Source of the DNA: an uncultured Prolixibacteraceae bacterium
Lineage (GTDB): Bacteria; Bacteroidota; Bacteroidia; Bacteroidales; Prolixibacteraceae
NCBI GenBank assembly: GCA_913063265.1
Contig: CAJXZG010000026.1
Coordinates: 1-55,872 of the forward strand
Direction: 5' to 3'
DNA length: 55,872 nucleotides
Positions 27,118 to 35,846 of this stretch are shown in pieces. Numbering within the stretch: the first letter of the stretch is position 1; the number at the start of each line of letters is the position of its first letter. A model generated the notes under the pieces. It saw nothing but the letters and a program-made list of their open reading frames with translations, ran no database searches and was not told where the DNA came from. A program made the position numbers and the translations under genes.

Positions 27118-27764
27118 TGAAGATTTGAAGCAAGGAATTCGCTACTTTCAATAATCTGCTGATCGATTTCTTCAATCGCATTTTTAACGGCCTTTATAAA
27201 CGACGGCCTTTTTTGGTTGGTATTGTGGTAGTAAACTCCGGTTAAATAAACATCCCGTCCAAATCCGGTAAATGTATTTACCAGCTTTCCCTTTGGAGAA
27301 TAAACGGAGGCTTGCAACTCAACAATATTAACATTTCTACCGGTAGGCAATCCTACTAAATTTAAAACTCCAAAGGTTAGAATGGAAATTCCATTAAGAA
27401 TTTCACTATCCTTAAAATCATAAAATGTTACCATGAAAACGATGGTTCCCTTTGAATCATTTTCAAAATACTTTGAGTTTCTCCAATATTTCCGAAGCAG
27501 GTTTTTGGCATCAACAGAATTCTGGTTCTCTTTAACCACACTAATTTCGCGTTGGCTTACCATTTCATCATCGACAATCTCGTCAACGATTTTTTTTGAG
27601 GGTTGAAATACAGAACTAAACGAATAGTCATCAAACTCAAACTGCAATTCCGAAATCAGTTTTTCATTTTTACTTTCTGGAGTAAGAAATTCGGGAGTGA
27701 TTTTGGTTGAATAGCATGAACTCAAAAAGCAACATAATAACAACAAGGTAGATATTTGTTTCAT
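27114..27764 (-). CDS. Predicted lipoprotein of unknown function
   Basis: The 216-residue product starts with the lipoprotein signal KQISTLLLLCCFLSSC (Cys 17). An in-frame ATG lies seven codons further upstream at 27785, but the signal peptide begins properly only at 27764. The mature part is mixed alpha/beta with FKDSEILNGISILTFGVLNLVGLPTGRNVNIVEL, which suggests an envelope stress or trafficking-type lipoprotein, but I recognise no family. Its stop codon overlaps that of the convergent LamG regulator by 4 bp. A gap of about 50 bp separates it from folK. Confidence 0.65.
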   Translation of the reverse strand: MKQISTLLLLCCFLSSCYSTKITPEFLTPESKNEKLISELQFEFDDYSFSSVFQPSKKIVDEIVDDEMVSQREISVVKENQNSVDAKNLLRKYWRNSKYFENDSKGTIVFMVTFYDFKDSEILNGISILTFGVLNLVGLPTGRNVNIVELQASVYSPKGKLVNTFTGFGRDVYLTGVYYHNTNQKRPSFIKAVKNAIEEIDQQIIESSEFLASNLH

Positions 27765-27815
27765 GGCGTAGATTTTTGAACACATAGTTCAAAAGTCATT
27801 CCAAAATTATGTTGC

Positions 27816-28217
27816 CTAAGAAAGTTCTTTTACACTTTGTTGAAGAAAATCGCGGGTATAATAATCTTCATCTGTTATTTCGCCATTCCATACCACAATA
27901 TCCAAATCTATATTTCGTGGCCCAAACTTTGGCCCACTTCGGTTGCGCCCCATTTTATCTTCAATAGATTTCAAAAGTTGGTTAAGTTCAATTTGATTGA
28001 GGTCAGTTTCAATTTTCACCGCACCATTTGTGTAATCAGGCTGGTTTTCTATTCCAATAGGTTTGGTCTTTATCATCGTTGAAACCTGAAGGATTTTAAC
28101 CTTTGCTTTTAATATTTCCAACATGTTAGAAATATTTTTATCTGCTTCGATATTTGAACCGATGCCGATGATTACAAGGTTTTTATGCTTATTAGTTATG
28201 CTATGCCTCTGAGTCAT
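27816..28217 (-). CDS. folK: 2-amino-4-hydroxy-6-hydroxymethyldihydropteridine pyrophosphokinase
   Basis: FolK transfers pyrophosphate from ATP to 6-hydroxymethyl-dihydropterin in folate synthesis. The 133-residue protein is slightly shorter than usual but keeps IGIGSNIEADKNISNMLEIL at the N-terminus, TKPIGIENQPDYTNGAVKIET and the signature MGRNRSGPKFGPRNIDLDIV. It lies 11 bp after folB and is the third gene of a folM-folB-folK unit. The short C-terminus lacks the usual conserved H-P-R block. Confidence 0.9.
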   Translation of the reverse strand: MTQRHSITNKHKNLVIIGIGSNIEADKNISNMLEILKAKVKILQVSTMIKTKPIGIENQPDYTNGAVKIETDLNQIELNQLLKSIEDKMGRNRSGPKFGPRNIDLDIVVWNGEITDEDYYTRDFLQQSVKELS

Positions 28218-28228
28218 AGTATGATTTA

Positions 28229-28582
28229 TTATCGACCAGCCTCCATTTCCATCGAAACAGATTCGGCAAAACGCAGGGCATGTGGTTTATCCACTTCGAC
28301 TTTTGCCCATTTTACCTTTTTATCAGCCATGATTAAATCCAGAATTTTTTGGGTTAACACTTCCAGTAATTTAAATTTTCCATCCTGAACCAATGCGATT
28401 ATTTTTTTTGTAATCGTCTTATAATCAAAAATATCAATTGGCTCATCCACTTCCATGGCTGAAACCGGAATATCCGTTTCTATTTCAAGATTAATAATCA
28501 CATCCTGTTTATTTACCAATTCTTCAGGATTAAAACCAATATAGGTTCTTATCAGTAAATTTTTAACTCTTATTCGTGCCAT
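28229..28582 (-). CDS. folB: Dihydroneopterin aldolase
   Basis: FolB converts dihydroneopterin to 6-hydroxymethyl-dihydropterin and glycolaldehyde. The 117-residue product has the family blocks ARIRVKNLLIRTYIGFNPEEL, FDYKTITKKIIALVQDGKFKLLEVLTQKI and KVEVDKPHALRFAESVSMEM, the last with the conserved KPxAL(R). It starts 3 bp after the stop codon of the upstream pteridine-reductase-like gene and precedes folK, so the product passes directly to the next enzyme. Confidence 0.92.
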   Translation of the reverse strand: MARIRVKNLLIRTYIGFNPEELVNKQDVIINLEIETDIPVSAMEVDEPIDIFDYKTITKKIIALVQDGKFKLLEVLTQKILDLIMADKKVKWAKVEVDKPHALRFAESVSMEMEAGR

Positions 28583-28585
28583 ATT

Positions 28586-29314
28586 TTATACGTTTTGTCC
28601 TAAATTTTCGCCACCATCAGCAAACAACAACTGACCGGTTAAATGATGGTTATCCAAAATATAATCCAAACTTTTCAGGATAGGTTCAAGTCCACCCGGC
28701 TTTTTCATAGGAATATTTTGAGCCAGTTTATCAAGGTAATTTTCGTCCTCATCTTCAGGTGGCAAGGTAACACCCGGTGCAATTGCATTTACCCGAATCT
28801 CCGGAGACAGTTCCAGTGCCGCCATTTTTGTTAGATCCCACAACGCCTTTTTTGAAAGCGAATATGCGGCAAAATTCGATTTATTTGAGGTCACCCTTGT
28901 ATCAACAAAATTAATAACATTGCCTTTTTTACAGTGATTTGCAAAATCCCTTATCAGGAAAAAAGGGGCTCTTACATTTACATCAAACTGTAAATCATAT
29001 AATTCAACATCGGTTTCAATTAAATACGAAGGATCAAATACAGATGCATTATTTACCAATAAGTTGATGGAACCGGCTTTTGAAAGGGCATTTTTTACCA
29101 GGCCAAGTACTTCATCAATGTTAGCCAGATTTGCCTGAACTGTATTAAATTTTTGATTTGGAAATTGTACACTTAATCCCTCTACCAGTTTTTGAGCTTC
29201 GCTGGCCGAATGGTTATAATGGATAATTACATTCCATCCCTTTTTTGCAAGATGATTAGAAATGGCATTTCCAATTCTTTTTGATGCTCCTGTTATTAAG
29301 GCAGTATTCGACAT
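28586..29314 (-). CDS. folM: SDR pteridine reductase-like protein (FolM/PTR1 type)
   Basis: The 242-residue short-chain dehydrogenase has TGASKRIG where ordinary SDRs have TGxxxGIG. The Arg in that motif is a hallmark of pteridine reductases (FolM, PTR1). The NNAS motif, the catalytic YSLSK and PGVTLPPED follow the family pattern. FolM reduces dihydromonapterin or dihydrofolate with NADPH. Its position directly before folB and folK supports a pterin role. The gene symbol rests on the motif and context, not on an alignment. Confidence 0.78.
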   Translation of the reverse strand: MSNTALITGASKRIGNAISNHLAKKGWNVIIHYNHSASEAQKLVEGLSVQFPNQKFNTVQANLANIDEVLGLVKNALSKAGSINLLVNNASVFDPSYLIETDVELYDLQFDVNVRAPFFLIRDFANHCKKGNVINFVDTRVTSNKSNFAAYSLSKKALWDLTKMAALELSPEIRVNAIAPGVTLPPEDEDENYLDKLAQNIPMKKPGGLEPILKSLDYILDNHHLTGQLLFADGGENLGQNV

Positions 29315-29370
29315 AATTTGATAGCTTTTTTTGAAAAGAACACCTTTTAAGGTTAGATGTTCGAAGCAAA

Positions 29371-30804
29371 CTATTTTTTACCACGTATTAAAGCTTTCTC
29401 ATAGTTGTAGTTTGGATTAATCGTACAGGTATCTTCTCCCATTTCAACTATCCATTCGTATAATCGGGTTTTCATTTTAGTGGCTTTTTCCGGCATTTCT
29501 TTCGATAAGTCCCTGGCTTCACTTATGTCGTTTGCCAAATCGTACAATTCAATTCTTCCCTCCGGGATGTAATTGAAGTTATTTTCCTTTTCAATATAAT
29601 CTCCAAAAAACCAGATTAACTTAAAATCGCCATCCCGCATCACCGCACACGGACTTGCTCCCCATTGTGGATCGTATAGTGGTAAATACCAAAATAATTC
29701 TTCCCGATCCAATGTTTCGTTTCCTTCCAGAAGAGGGCGAAAACTTATTCCATCCAAAACACATTCCGGGATTGTTTTTCCTCCTGCATAATCCAGCAAA
29801 GTTGGCAAAAAATCAACTACATGAACAGGTTCGTTAACCACATCAGGTTGAATAGTTTCCGGCCATGACACCACTAACGGAACCCGTATTCCACCTTCAT
29901 ATGGAGAACCTTTTCCATGTCTTAAGGGAGCTTGTTCAAAATGTTTATCCACACCTCCATTGTCTGAATAAAATATCACCATTGTATTTTTATCAAGACC
30001 TAGTTTTTTCAAAGCTTCTGACAGTCGTCCAATTGAATTATCAAAATGATTAATTGCTCCCAGGTAAGTAGCGAAGTTTTGTCCTTCTTCGGGGAAGCCA
30101 CGATCCAGGTATTTTTGTGTCAATGAATCGGGGCCAAGAATCGGACCGTGAATGGTATGATGCGACAAATAAATAAAAAAGCTGGTATCCTTGTTTTCAG
30201 TCATAAATTTTATGGCTTCATCGGTAAGAAAATCAACCCCTTTATCACCATAAGATTGATATTCAGTTGGATCGGTCACAGGATTTACATAATCAAAACC
30301 GTAATATTGTTTTGCCGAATCGCGCAAATAGGTATAATATCCATCATTCTCCCAGGTGCTTAAATGCCACTTCCCCAGAATCGCAGTGCGGTAACCATTA
30401 TCTTTTAGCATCTCCCCCATGGTATACGATTCCCGTGGTAGATCTTCCAAATATTCAGGTTCGAGCATTTTTGCGTGAGGAAATCCGTAAAAAGGAACCA
30501 CATGCCACATTTTGTTTCTGGCTGTGTGCTGTCCGGTGATTAATGAAGCACGGGTCGGAGTACACTGTGGAGTTGCATAGGCCTGGGTAAAAAGAACGCC
30601 TTTTTCGGCCAGTGCATCAATATTAGGAGTTTCCATGTATGGATTACCAAGACAACTTAAGGAACTCCACCCAAGATCATCCATAAAAACAAACAGGATA
30701 TTAGGTTTTTGAGTTTCAGGTTGTGTCTCTTTTTTAGTACACGAAAAACAAACACAAACAATAAATAGCAGAAAAAACGGTTTAAGGTATTTTTTAAAAT
30801 TCAT
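29371..30804 (-). CDS. Sulfatase, lipoprotein (S1 family)
   Basis: This 477-residue sulfatase hydrolyses a sulfate ester, probably on an algal or host glycan. The lipoprotein signal ends in FSC. PNILFVFMDDLGWSSL supplies the metal-binding Asp pair. The formylglycine motif is CTPTRASLITG with the modified residue at C81. TAILGKWHLS and FYSDNGG (metal ligands) follow. The Cys-type motif needs maturation by an FGE or anSME, neither of which is in this window. It lies 56 bp upstream of folM but is probably a separate unit. The nearest other carbohydrate gene is the lipoprotein at 30904. Confidence 0.93.
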   Translation of the reverse strand: MNFKKYLKPFFLLFIVCVCFSCTKKETQPETQKPNILFVFMDDLGWSSLSCLGNPYMETPNIDALAEKGVLFTQAYATPQCTPTRASLITGQHTARNKMWHVVPFYGFPHAKMLEPEYLEDLPRESYTMGEMLKDNGYRTAILGKWHLSTWENDGYYTYLRDSAKQYYGFDYVNPVTDPTEYQSYGDKGVDFLTDEAIKFMTENKDTSFFIYLSHHTIHGPILGPDSLTQKYLDRGFPEEGQNFATYLGAINHFDNSIGRLSEALKKLGLDKNTMVIFYSDNGGVDKHFEQAPLRHGKGSPYEGGIRVPLVVSWPETIQPDVVNEPVHVVDFLPTLLDYAGGKTIPECVLDGISFRPLLEGNETLDREELFWYLPLYDPQWGASPCAVMRDGDFKLIWFFGDYIEKENNFNYIPEGRIELYDLANDISEARDLSKEMPEKATKMKTRLYEWIVEMGEDTCTINPNYNYEKALIRGKK

Positions 30805-30903
30805 CAGGTTTTAGATTGATTAAAACCCAAAGTTAGCTAAAAAGTACAGAACCTTAAACTCAAATAAGTTTGGGTTGATTGACAAAATCAATCTTTTCAA
30901 ATC

Positions 30904-32289
30904 CTATTTTTCAGCCGGTAAAACATCAACGTTGCTATTTGGTATATACCAAACATTATCTTTTAAATTGACACCGCCATTCAACTCTTCCTGAACAACC
31001 CGATCTACAATAAATATTCCTGTTTTTGCCATATTTCCAAAGTTGTCGATACCGTCGTTTGGAAAATTTTGTCTGGTTCGGTGAATGTTAAATTGATCTG
31101 AGAATGAACGGTTAAAAGCCGCTTCAACACGATCTTTACCGAGCATAAATCCTAAAAGTCCTCCCCAGGTTGCAGTAGGATTATCTGAATCCCAGCCCGC
31201 CAAAACACCAATTTTTATGGTTTCTTTGAAATCTCCTTCGCCATAGAACAAACTTACCAGACTTGCAGCAAAATTGATTCCGGCAGCAAAACATCCATTA
31301 CAATATCTGTTTTGCGATGTAATGTGATACCCTCCCAGTTGATTCACCTGGTATCTTTCGTAAATTTCATCACGAGCCTGTTCCCAGCTTATTCCTTCTT
31401 CATATTTTTCAAGCACAAAATCATACATATCAGCCGGATAGGAATTTTTTGGCAATCTTTTACTTGCCTCCTCCGCCATCCACCTTAATTGTTCATTGAT
31501 TGTAAGATTAGGATTAACTTTTGATGCCAGTGAATGCATGATCACGTAAAATTCTGAAATCCATTCTGATTCATTTCTTGCAGTAGTTTGAATAGGAAGA
31601 TTTGCCATTTTCAAGGCAAAATCGGGTCGTACCGGAGCAAAAAGCCCGAATATTTCAGTGGTTAGTTGAGCGTCTATCATTTCAAACTCAGGATTGTTTT
31701 CAGGATGACCTGTTGCTGGTGGGAGCATTCCGCTTTTCATTAAATCGAAAGCCATTTGATTTGAAACCCACAAATAGTTTTCTTCCTCGTGTCTGATGTG
31801 TTTTAACCAACCGGCCTGAATTTGTTCAGGTGTTAAAATTGAAGTTTGGTTGGTATACAAAAGATGCTGGTACATATATTCAATATCGGTATCATCATCA
31901 GCACCCCAAACTTCGTTAGTATCTCTAAAAACAAAACCGATTGTTTCAGACAAATCGCTTGGCACACCTTCTCCCCAAATACTGGGTTGATCAGATTTTC
32001 CCCAGTCATCGCGTGTATAAAAATCACCGGTTTTAACTTCACCAATATTACCGACTTTATCCATTTCAGTAACCAAACCGGTCCAGTTGGCAATACTTTG
32101 ACCAAGCCAGAATCCTTCTAATTTATTTAGGTATTCTTTTCGCGAAATGATTAAATCGCTTTCTTTTGGTGAATAAGATTTATAATCCAATTGAAAATCC
32201 CTTACTACATTGGATTTATTTCCTGATTTTTCAGTACACGATAAAAAAATTAAAACAATGAATACAAGTAAAAATTTGATTTTCTCCAT
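30904..32289 (-). CDS. ADP-ribosylglycohydrolase-fold lipoprotein
   Basis: The 461-residue protein has a lipoprotein signal (KIKFLLVFIVLIFLSC) and then the all-alpha ADP-ribosylglycohydrolase fold: GFWLGQSIANWTG at the start, DDDTDIEYMYQHLL, CNGCFAAGINFAASL and the two-metal motif GWDSDNPTATWGGLLGFMLGK. The metal-binding Asp and Thr residues are kept, so it is probably an active hydrolase. An envelope location does not fit removal of ADP-ribose from cytoplasmic proteins; carbohydrate or nucleoside cleavage in the periplasm is more likely. It sits 99 bp upstream of the sulfatase on the same strand, which suggests a shared glycan-degrading role. Confidence 0.85.
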   Translation of the reverse strand: MEKIKFLLVFIVLIFLSCTEKSGNKSNVVRDFQLDYKSYSPKESDLIISRKEYLNKLEGFWLGQSIANWTGLVTEMDKVGNIGEVKTGDFYTRDDWGKSDQPSIWGEGVPSDLSETIGFVFRDTNEVWGADDDTDIEYMYQHLLYTNQTSILTPEQIQAGWLKHIRHEEENYLWVSNQMAFDLMKSGMLPPATGHPENNPEFEMIDAQLTTEIFGLFAPVRPDFALKMANLPIQTTARNESEWISEFYVIMHSLASKVNPNLTINEQLRWMAEEASKRLPKNSYPADMYDFVLEKYEEGISWEQARDEIYERYQVNQLGGYHITSQNRYCNGCFAAGINFAASLVSLFYGEGDFKETIKIGVLAGWDSDNPTATWGGLLGFMLGKDRVEAAFNRSFSDQFNIHRTRQNFPNDGIDNFGNMAKTGIFIVDRVVQEELNGGVNLKDNVWYIPNSNVDVLPAEK

Positions 32290-32414
32290 TTCAAATAAAC
32301 TTTATAAGTATTGAGCAGGAAGATAAAAATTTATTTCAATCAATAACCAGATTATTGCAAACAAGCTTGCTTTTGAGTTTTGTACCAAAATAAAAAACGG
32401 GCCTTTTTTAAAAC

Positions 32415-33026
32415 CTAGCGATTATACGAATTCAGTTTACTTAGATATTTTCCAATAATATCAAATTCAAGATTAACAACTGTACCAACTTTAAAAGTAT
32501 GGAAATTGGTTACTTCCTGGGTAAAAGGAATAATCGCCACCTGGAAAGAATTGTCTTTTGATTTCACCACGGTTAAACTTACCCCATTTACGGTTACCGA
32601 ACCTTTTTCAACGGTCATATAACCTTGTTTGGCTTTTTCAATATCAAAATCGTATTCAAAAGTATAGTACCAACTCCCATCGGCTTCATCTACTTTTGTG
32701 CAGGTTGCAGTCTGATCAACATGCCCCTGTACAATGTGTCCGTCCAGCCTGCCGTTCATCATCATACTTCTTTCGAGATTTACCTTAGACCCAACTTCCA
32801 ACAATCCAAGATTCGATTTTAGCAACGTTTCTTTTATGGCTGTTACTTTATACAGTTTTTCAGTTTTATCAACCCAAACCACGGTCAAACAGACTCCGTT
32901 GTGCGATAAACTTTGATCAACTTTTAGTTCATCGGCAAATGTGCAGGTTAATGTAAAATGTACATTTTCCTGGTCTTTTTCAATCTTTACTACTTTCCCG
33001 TATTCTTCTACTATTCCTGAAAACAT
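32415..33026 (-). CDS. ribE: Riboflavin synthase, alpha subunit
   Basis: Riboflavin synthase joins two lumazine molecules to make riboflavin. The 203-residue product shows the duplicated lumazine-binding domains: MFSGIVEEYG with SHNGVCLTVVWVD in the first half, and HIVQGHVDQTATC with VNGVSLTVVKS in the second. No FMN riboswitch was recognised upstream. It is 125 bp downstream of cysS; that gap holds two palindromes. Confidence 0.94.
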   Translation of the reverse strand: MFSGIVEEYGKVVKIEKDQENVHFTLTCTFADELKVDQSLSHNGVCLTVVWVDKTEKLYKVTAIKETLLKSNLGLLEVGSKVNLERSMMMNGRLDGHIVQGHVDQTATCTKVDEADGSWYYTFEYDFDIEKAKQGYMTVEKGSVTVNGVSLTVVKSKDNSFQVAIIPFTQEVTNFHTFKVGTVVNLEFDIIGKYLSKLNSYNR

Positions 33027-33052
33027 AATTTCTATTTATTATCTGTTAAATG

Positions 33053-33072
33053 AGAAAAGGCATGCCTTTTCT
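33053..33072. repeat. 20-bp perfect palindrome between cysS and ribE
   Basis: AGAAAAGGCATGCCTTTTCT is its own reverse complement. It sits 27 bp upstream of the ribE start codon. It could be a binding site, a cruciform-forming repeat or a remnant of a dispersed element. Confidence 0.6.
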
Positions 33073-33121
33073 TTACTGTTCAATATTAGAAAAACTGTCA
33101 ATATTATTTTGGTAATGTATG

Positions 33122-33139
33122 GACAGGGCATACCCTGTC
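33122..33139. repeat. Hairpin with 7-bp arms just downstream of cysS
   Basis: GACAGGG (33122-33128) and CCCTGTC (33133-33139) enclose CATA, 12 bp after the cysS stop codon on the minus strand. No T-run follows, so termination is uncertain. The centre resembles that of the 20-bp palindrome at 33053 (GGCAT-like). Confidence 0.55.
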
Positions 33140-33151
33140 TCAAAACAAGAT

Positions 33152-34627
33152 CTACTTTAACATCCAATCCACGCCGTCTTTTGTATCCTTTATTTCGATG
33201 CCAATTTTATTTAAATCATCGCGAATTTTATCGGCCATGCCCCAGTCTTTATTTGATTTTGCCTGTTTCCTTAATTCGATAAGTAACTCAACAACACCTG
33301 AAAGAATTTCACTATTTTCTTTAGCATCTGAATTTTCTTCTTGTAAACCAAGTATTTCAAAAACCACTTTATTATAAAATGATTTTATATCGTTCAAATC
33401 CCTTACAGAAATACTTTCTTTACCTGCTTTTATCGAATTAATAATTTTTACACCGTCAAATAAATGTGCAATTGCAATTGGGGTATTTAAATCGTCGTTT
33501 AAAGCCGCAAAACATTTTTCTTTTACCGAATCAAAATCAACCGTACTTACTTTTGAAGCCTGAATTTCATTAAGGGTTGACAACGCTGTCATTAACCGGT
33601 TCAATCCTTTTTCTGAAGCTTGCAAAGCTTCATTAGAAAAATCAAGTTCGCTTCTGTAATGCGCCTGAAGTACAAAAAACCTAATGGTCATCGGAGAATA
33701 TGCCTGCTCCAGTATTTCATGGTTTCCTGAGAACAACTCTTGCAGGGTTACAAAATTTCCAAGCGAGCGTGCCATTTTCTGACCATTAATTTTAATCATA
33801 TTGTTGTGCATCCAATATTGCACAGGCTCTTCACCTAAATTTGCAGTAGATTGCGCAATTTCACATTCGTGATGAGGAAATGTTAAATCCATTCCACCAC
33901 CGTGGATGTCAAATTTTTCGCCTAAATATTTTGTACTCATTGCCGAACATTCGAGATGCCATCCGGGGAATCCATCGCTCCATTTAGACGACCAACGCAT
34001 AATATGCTCAGGTGTTGCCTTTTTCCACAATGCAAAGTCAAAAGAATTTTTCTTTTCCTCCTGACCATCCAATTTACGTGTATTAGTCCTTATATCATCA
34101 AGATTTCTTCCCGATAATTTTCCGTAATCAAAGTCCTGATTGTATTTTTCAACATCAAAATAAACAGAGCCGTTTGATTCGTAAGCAAATCCTTTTGTAA
34201 GGAGTGATTCGATTAATTCCTGTTGTTCAATAATATGTCCTGATGCACGGGGCTCAATACTTGGCGGTTTCACATTTAACTGCATCATGTTAAAATGAAA
34301 GGAATTCATATATTTCTGAACTACTTCCATAGGTTCAAGCTTTTCCAATCTTGCTTTTTTGGATATACGGTCTTCTCCTGAACCTTCTACCTCATCTTCC
34401 AAATGACCTACATCGGTTATGTTACGCACATATCGTACTTTATACTCTAAATAATTCAGATATCTGTACAACACGTCGAAAGTGATAAACGGTCTGGCAT
34501 GCCCTAAATGTGAATCGCTGTAAACAGTCGGACCACAAACATACAAACCAACTTTACCTTCTACGAGTGGTTTAAAAACCTCTTTTTTACGTGTTAAAGT
34601 ATTATAGATTACAAAATTACCGGTCAT
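33152..34627 (-). CDS. cysS: Cysteinyl-tRNA synthetase
   Basis: The 491-residue class I synthetase charges tRNA-Cys. The HIGH motif appears as [12 protein letters not shown], and the zinc-site Cys/His residues are in [17 protein letters not shown] and HHECEIAQS. The KMSKS motif reads KMARSLGNF. The C-terminal domain after about 390 is the helical anticodon-binding part. Its start overlaps the lspA stop codon by 4 bp, so it is coupled to lspA. Confidence 0.96.
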   Translation of the reverse strand: MTGNFVIYNTLTRKKEVFKPLVEGKVGLYVCGPTVYSDSHLGHARPFITFDVLYRYLNYLEYKVRYVRNITDVGHLEDEVEGSGEDRISKKARLEKLEPMEVVQKYMNSFHFNMMQLNVKPPSIEPRASGHIIEQQELIESLLTKGFAYESNGSVYFDVEKYNQDFDYGKLSGRNLDDIRTNTRKLDGQEEKKNSFDFALWKKATPEHIMRWSSKWSDGFPGWHLECSAMSTKYLGEKFDIHGGGMDLTFPHHECEIAQSTANLGEEPVQYWMHNNMIKINGQKMARSLGNFVTLQELFSGNHEILEQAYSPMTIRFFVLQAHYRSELDFSNEALQASEKGLNRLMTALSTLNEIQASKVSTVDFDSVKEKCFAALNDDLNTPIAIAHLFDGVKIINSIKAGKESISVRDLNDIKSFYNKVVFEILGLQEENSDAKENSEILSGVVELLIELRKQAKSNKDWGMADKIRDDLNKIGIEIKDTKDGVDWMLK

Positions 34628-35301
34628 TTTTTATCTGATGAATTTTGTTCTGTTTCTGTTGGCAGTTCCTCAGAATCTTCTTCCTTGTTTTCTTCAATTT
34701 TATTAAAATACTTACGATAGAAAATCAGGATAGAAAAAATACCTATTGTTATTGCTGAGTCTGCTATATTAAATACAGGGCGAAAAAATATAAAAGGATC
34801 TCCTCCCCAGATAGGCAGCCAGTCAGGGTATCTTCCGTTTATAATTGGAAAGTAAAACATATCCACTACTTTGCCATGGAGAAAACCGGCATAGCCTCCT
34901 CCTTCGGGGAATATAGTTGAGATTTGCCCGTAACTGTCTTCGAAAATCATTCCATAAAATAAACTGTCTATAATATTTCCAATTGCTCCCGCAAAAATCA
35001 GAGAAATACTGGCGATAAAGCCAAATGGAATGTCCTTGTGCTTTGCAAGTTTGAAGAGATACCAACCAATGGCTACAACTGCCAAAATACGGAAAATACT
35101 TAAAAATAATTTTCCATACTCTCCTGCAAACTCAAAGCCAAAAGCCATACCGTTATTTTCGATAAAATGTATGATAAACCAATCTTTAAAAACAACAATT
35201 TCATCGCCTAACGCCATAGTTGTTTTTATATAAACTTTAAGTAGCTGGTCGGCTATAAGAATTAAAAAAATGATTATCAGCGATTTTACGGTACGCGTCA
35301 T
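34624..35301 (-). CDS. lspA: Lipoprotein signal peptidase II
   Basis: LspA removes signal peptides from prolipoproteins and so serves the many lipoproteins in this window. The 225-residue protein has four transmembrane helices, [13 protein letters not shown], the first catalytic Asp in [13 protein letters not shown] and the second in [11 protein letters not shown]. Between them is a longer insertion ([20 protein letters not shown]) and a charged C-terminal tail, which together explain why it is longer than the 160-residue enterobacterial enzyme. It lies just after the terminator of the DksA-like gene and is coupled to cysS. Confidence 0.94.
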   Translation of the reverse strand: MTRTVKSLIIIFLILIADQLLKVYIKTTMALGDEIVVFKDWFIIHFIENNGMAFGFEFAGEYGKLFLSIFRILAVVAIGWYLFKLAKHKDIPFGFIASISLIFAGAIGNIIDSLFYGMIFEDSYGQISTIFPEGGGYAGFLHGKVVDMFYFPIINGRYPDWLPIWGGDPFIFFRPVFNIADSAITIGIFSILIFYRKYFNKIEENKEEDSEELPTETEQNSSDKK

Positions 35302-35312
35302 AACTTTCTGTT

Positions 35313-35360
35313 AAAAAAAAAGCTCCCGGACAAATCGTTTTAACGAAATATCCGCAGAGC
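35313..35360 (-). terminator. Rho-independent terminator of the TraR/DksA-like gene
   Basis: GCTC (35322-35325) and GAGC (35357-35360) close a long imperfect stem with an inner CGTT/AACG hairpin. On the minus strand nine T residues follow (35321-35313). It sits about 20 bp after the DksA-like stop codon and ends 12 bp before the lspA start codon. Confidence 0.7.
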
Positions 35361-35380
35361 AATTCAAAATATTTTACGAA

Positions 35381-35758
35381 TTACTTTTGGTTCTTTTTCG
35401 CGTCGATACACAAAGTTGCGTGCGGAACAGCACGTAATCTTTCTTTACTAATTAATTTTCCTGTATCGCGACAAATACCATAAGTTTTGTTTTCAATACG
35501 TACTAAGGCTGCCTGAAGATGTTGTATAAATTTCAACTGGCGCTGAGCCAATTTACCTGCTTCTTCTTTTGATAAAGTTGCGGCTCCCTCTTCCAATACT
35601 TTAAAAGTTGGTGAAGTATCCTGCGTGTCATTTCCATCGCTTTGTGTTAATGACGTTTTATACATTTCGTAATCGCTCTGTGCAACTTTAAGCTTTTCGG
35701 TAATTAAAACTTTAAATTCCTTAAGCTCCTCATCTGAATATCTGTTTTTTTCTCCCAT
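35381..35758 (-). CDS. TraR/DksA family protein with degenerate zinc finger
   Basis: The 125-residue protein has an N-terminal coiled coil (about 1-90) and the DksA/TraR C-terminal block TYGICRDTGKLISKERLRAVPHATLCIDAKK. DksA-type proteins act in the secondary channel of RNA polymerase. The usual C4 zinc finger keeps only the first Cys of each pair (CRDT and CIDA), so zinc binding as in E. coli DksA is unlikely; this reduced form is common in Bacteroidota. The gene lies between ileS and lspA, a conserved arrangement in the phylum. Confidence 0.88.
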   Translation of the reverse strand: MGEKNRYSDEELKEFKVLITEKLKVAQSDYEMYKTSLTQSDGNDTQDTSPTFKVLEEGAATLSKEEAGKLAQRQLKFIQHLQAALVRIENKTYGICRDTGKLISKERLRAVPHATLCIDAKKNQK

Positions 35759-35846
35759 AATTAAAGGGTTTTATAGTTTTCTTCTTTTAAAATTGAAGGC
35801 CTAAATTAATAAATTTTTGGTATTAATTTTCAGCACTTTTATCATT

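Noticed and set aside
33027..33151. FMN riboswitch before ribE
   Set aside because: The gap holds only palindromes; the conserved RFN-element segments are absent.
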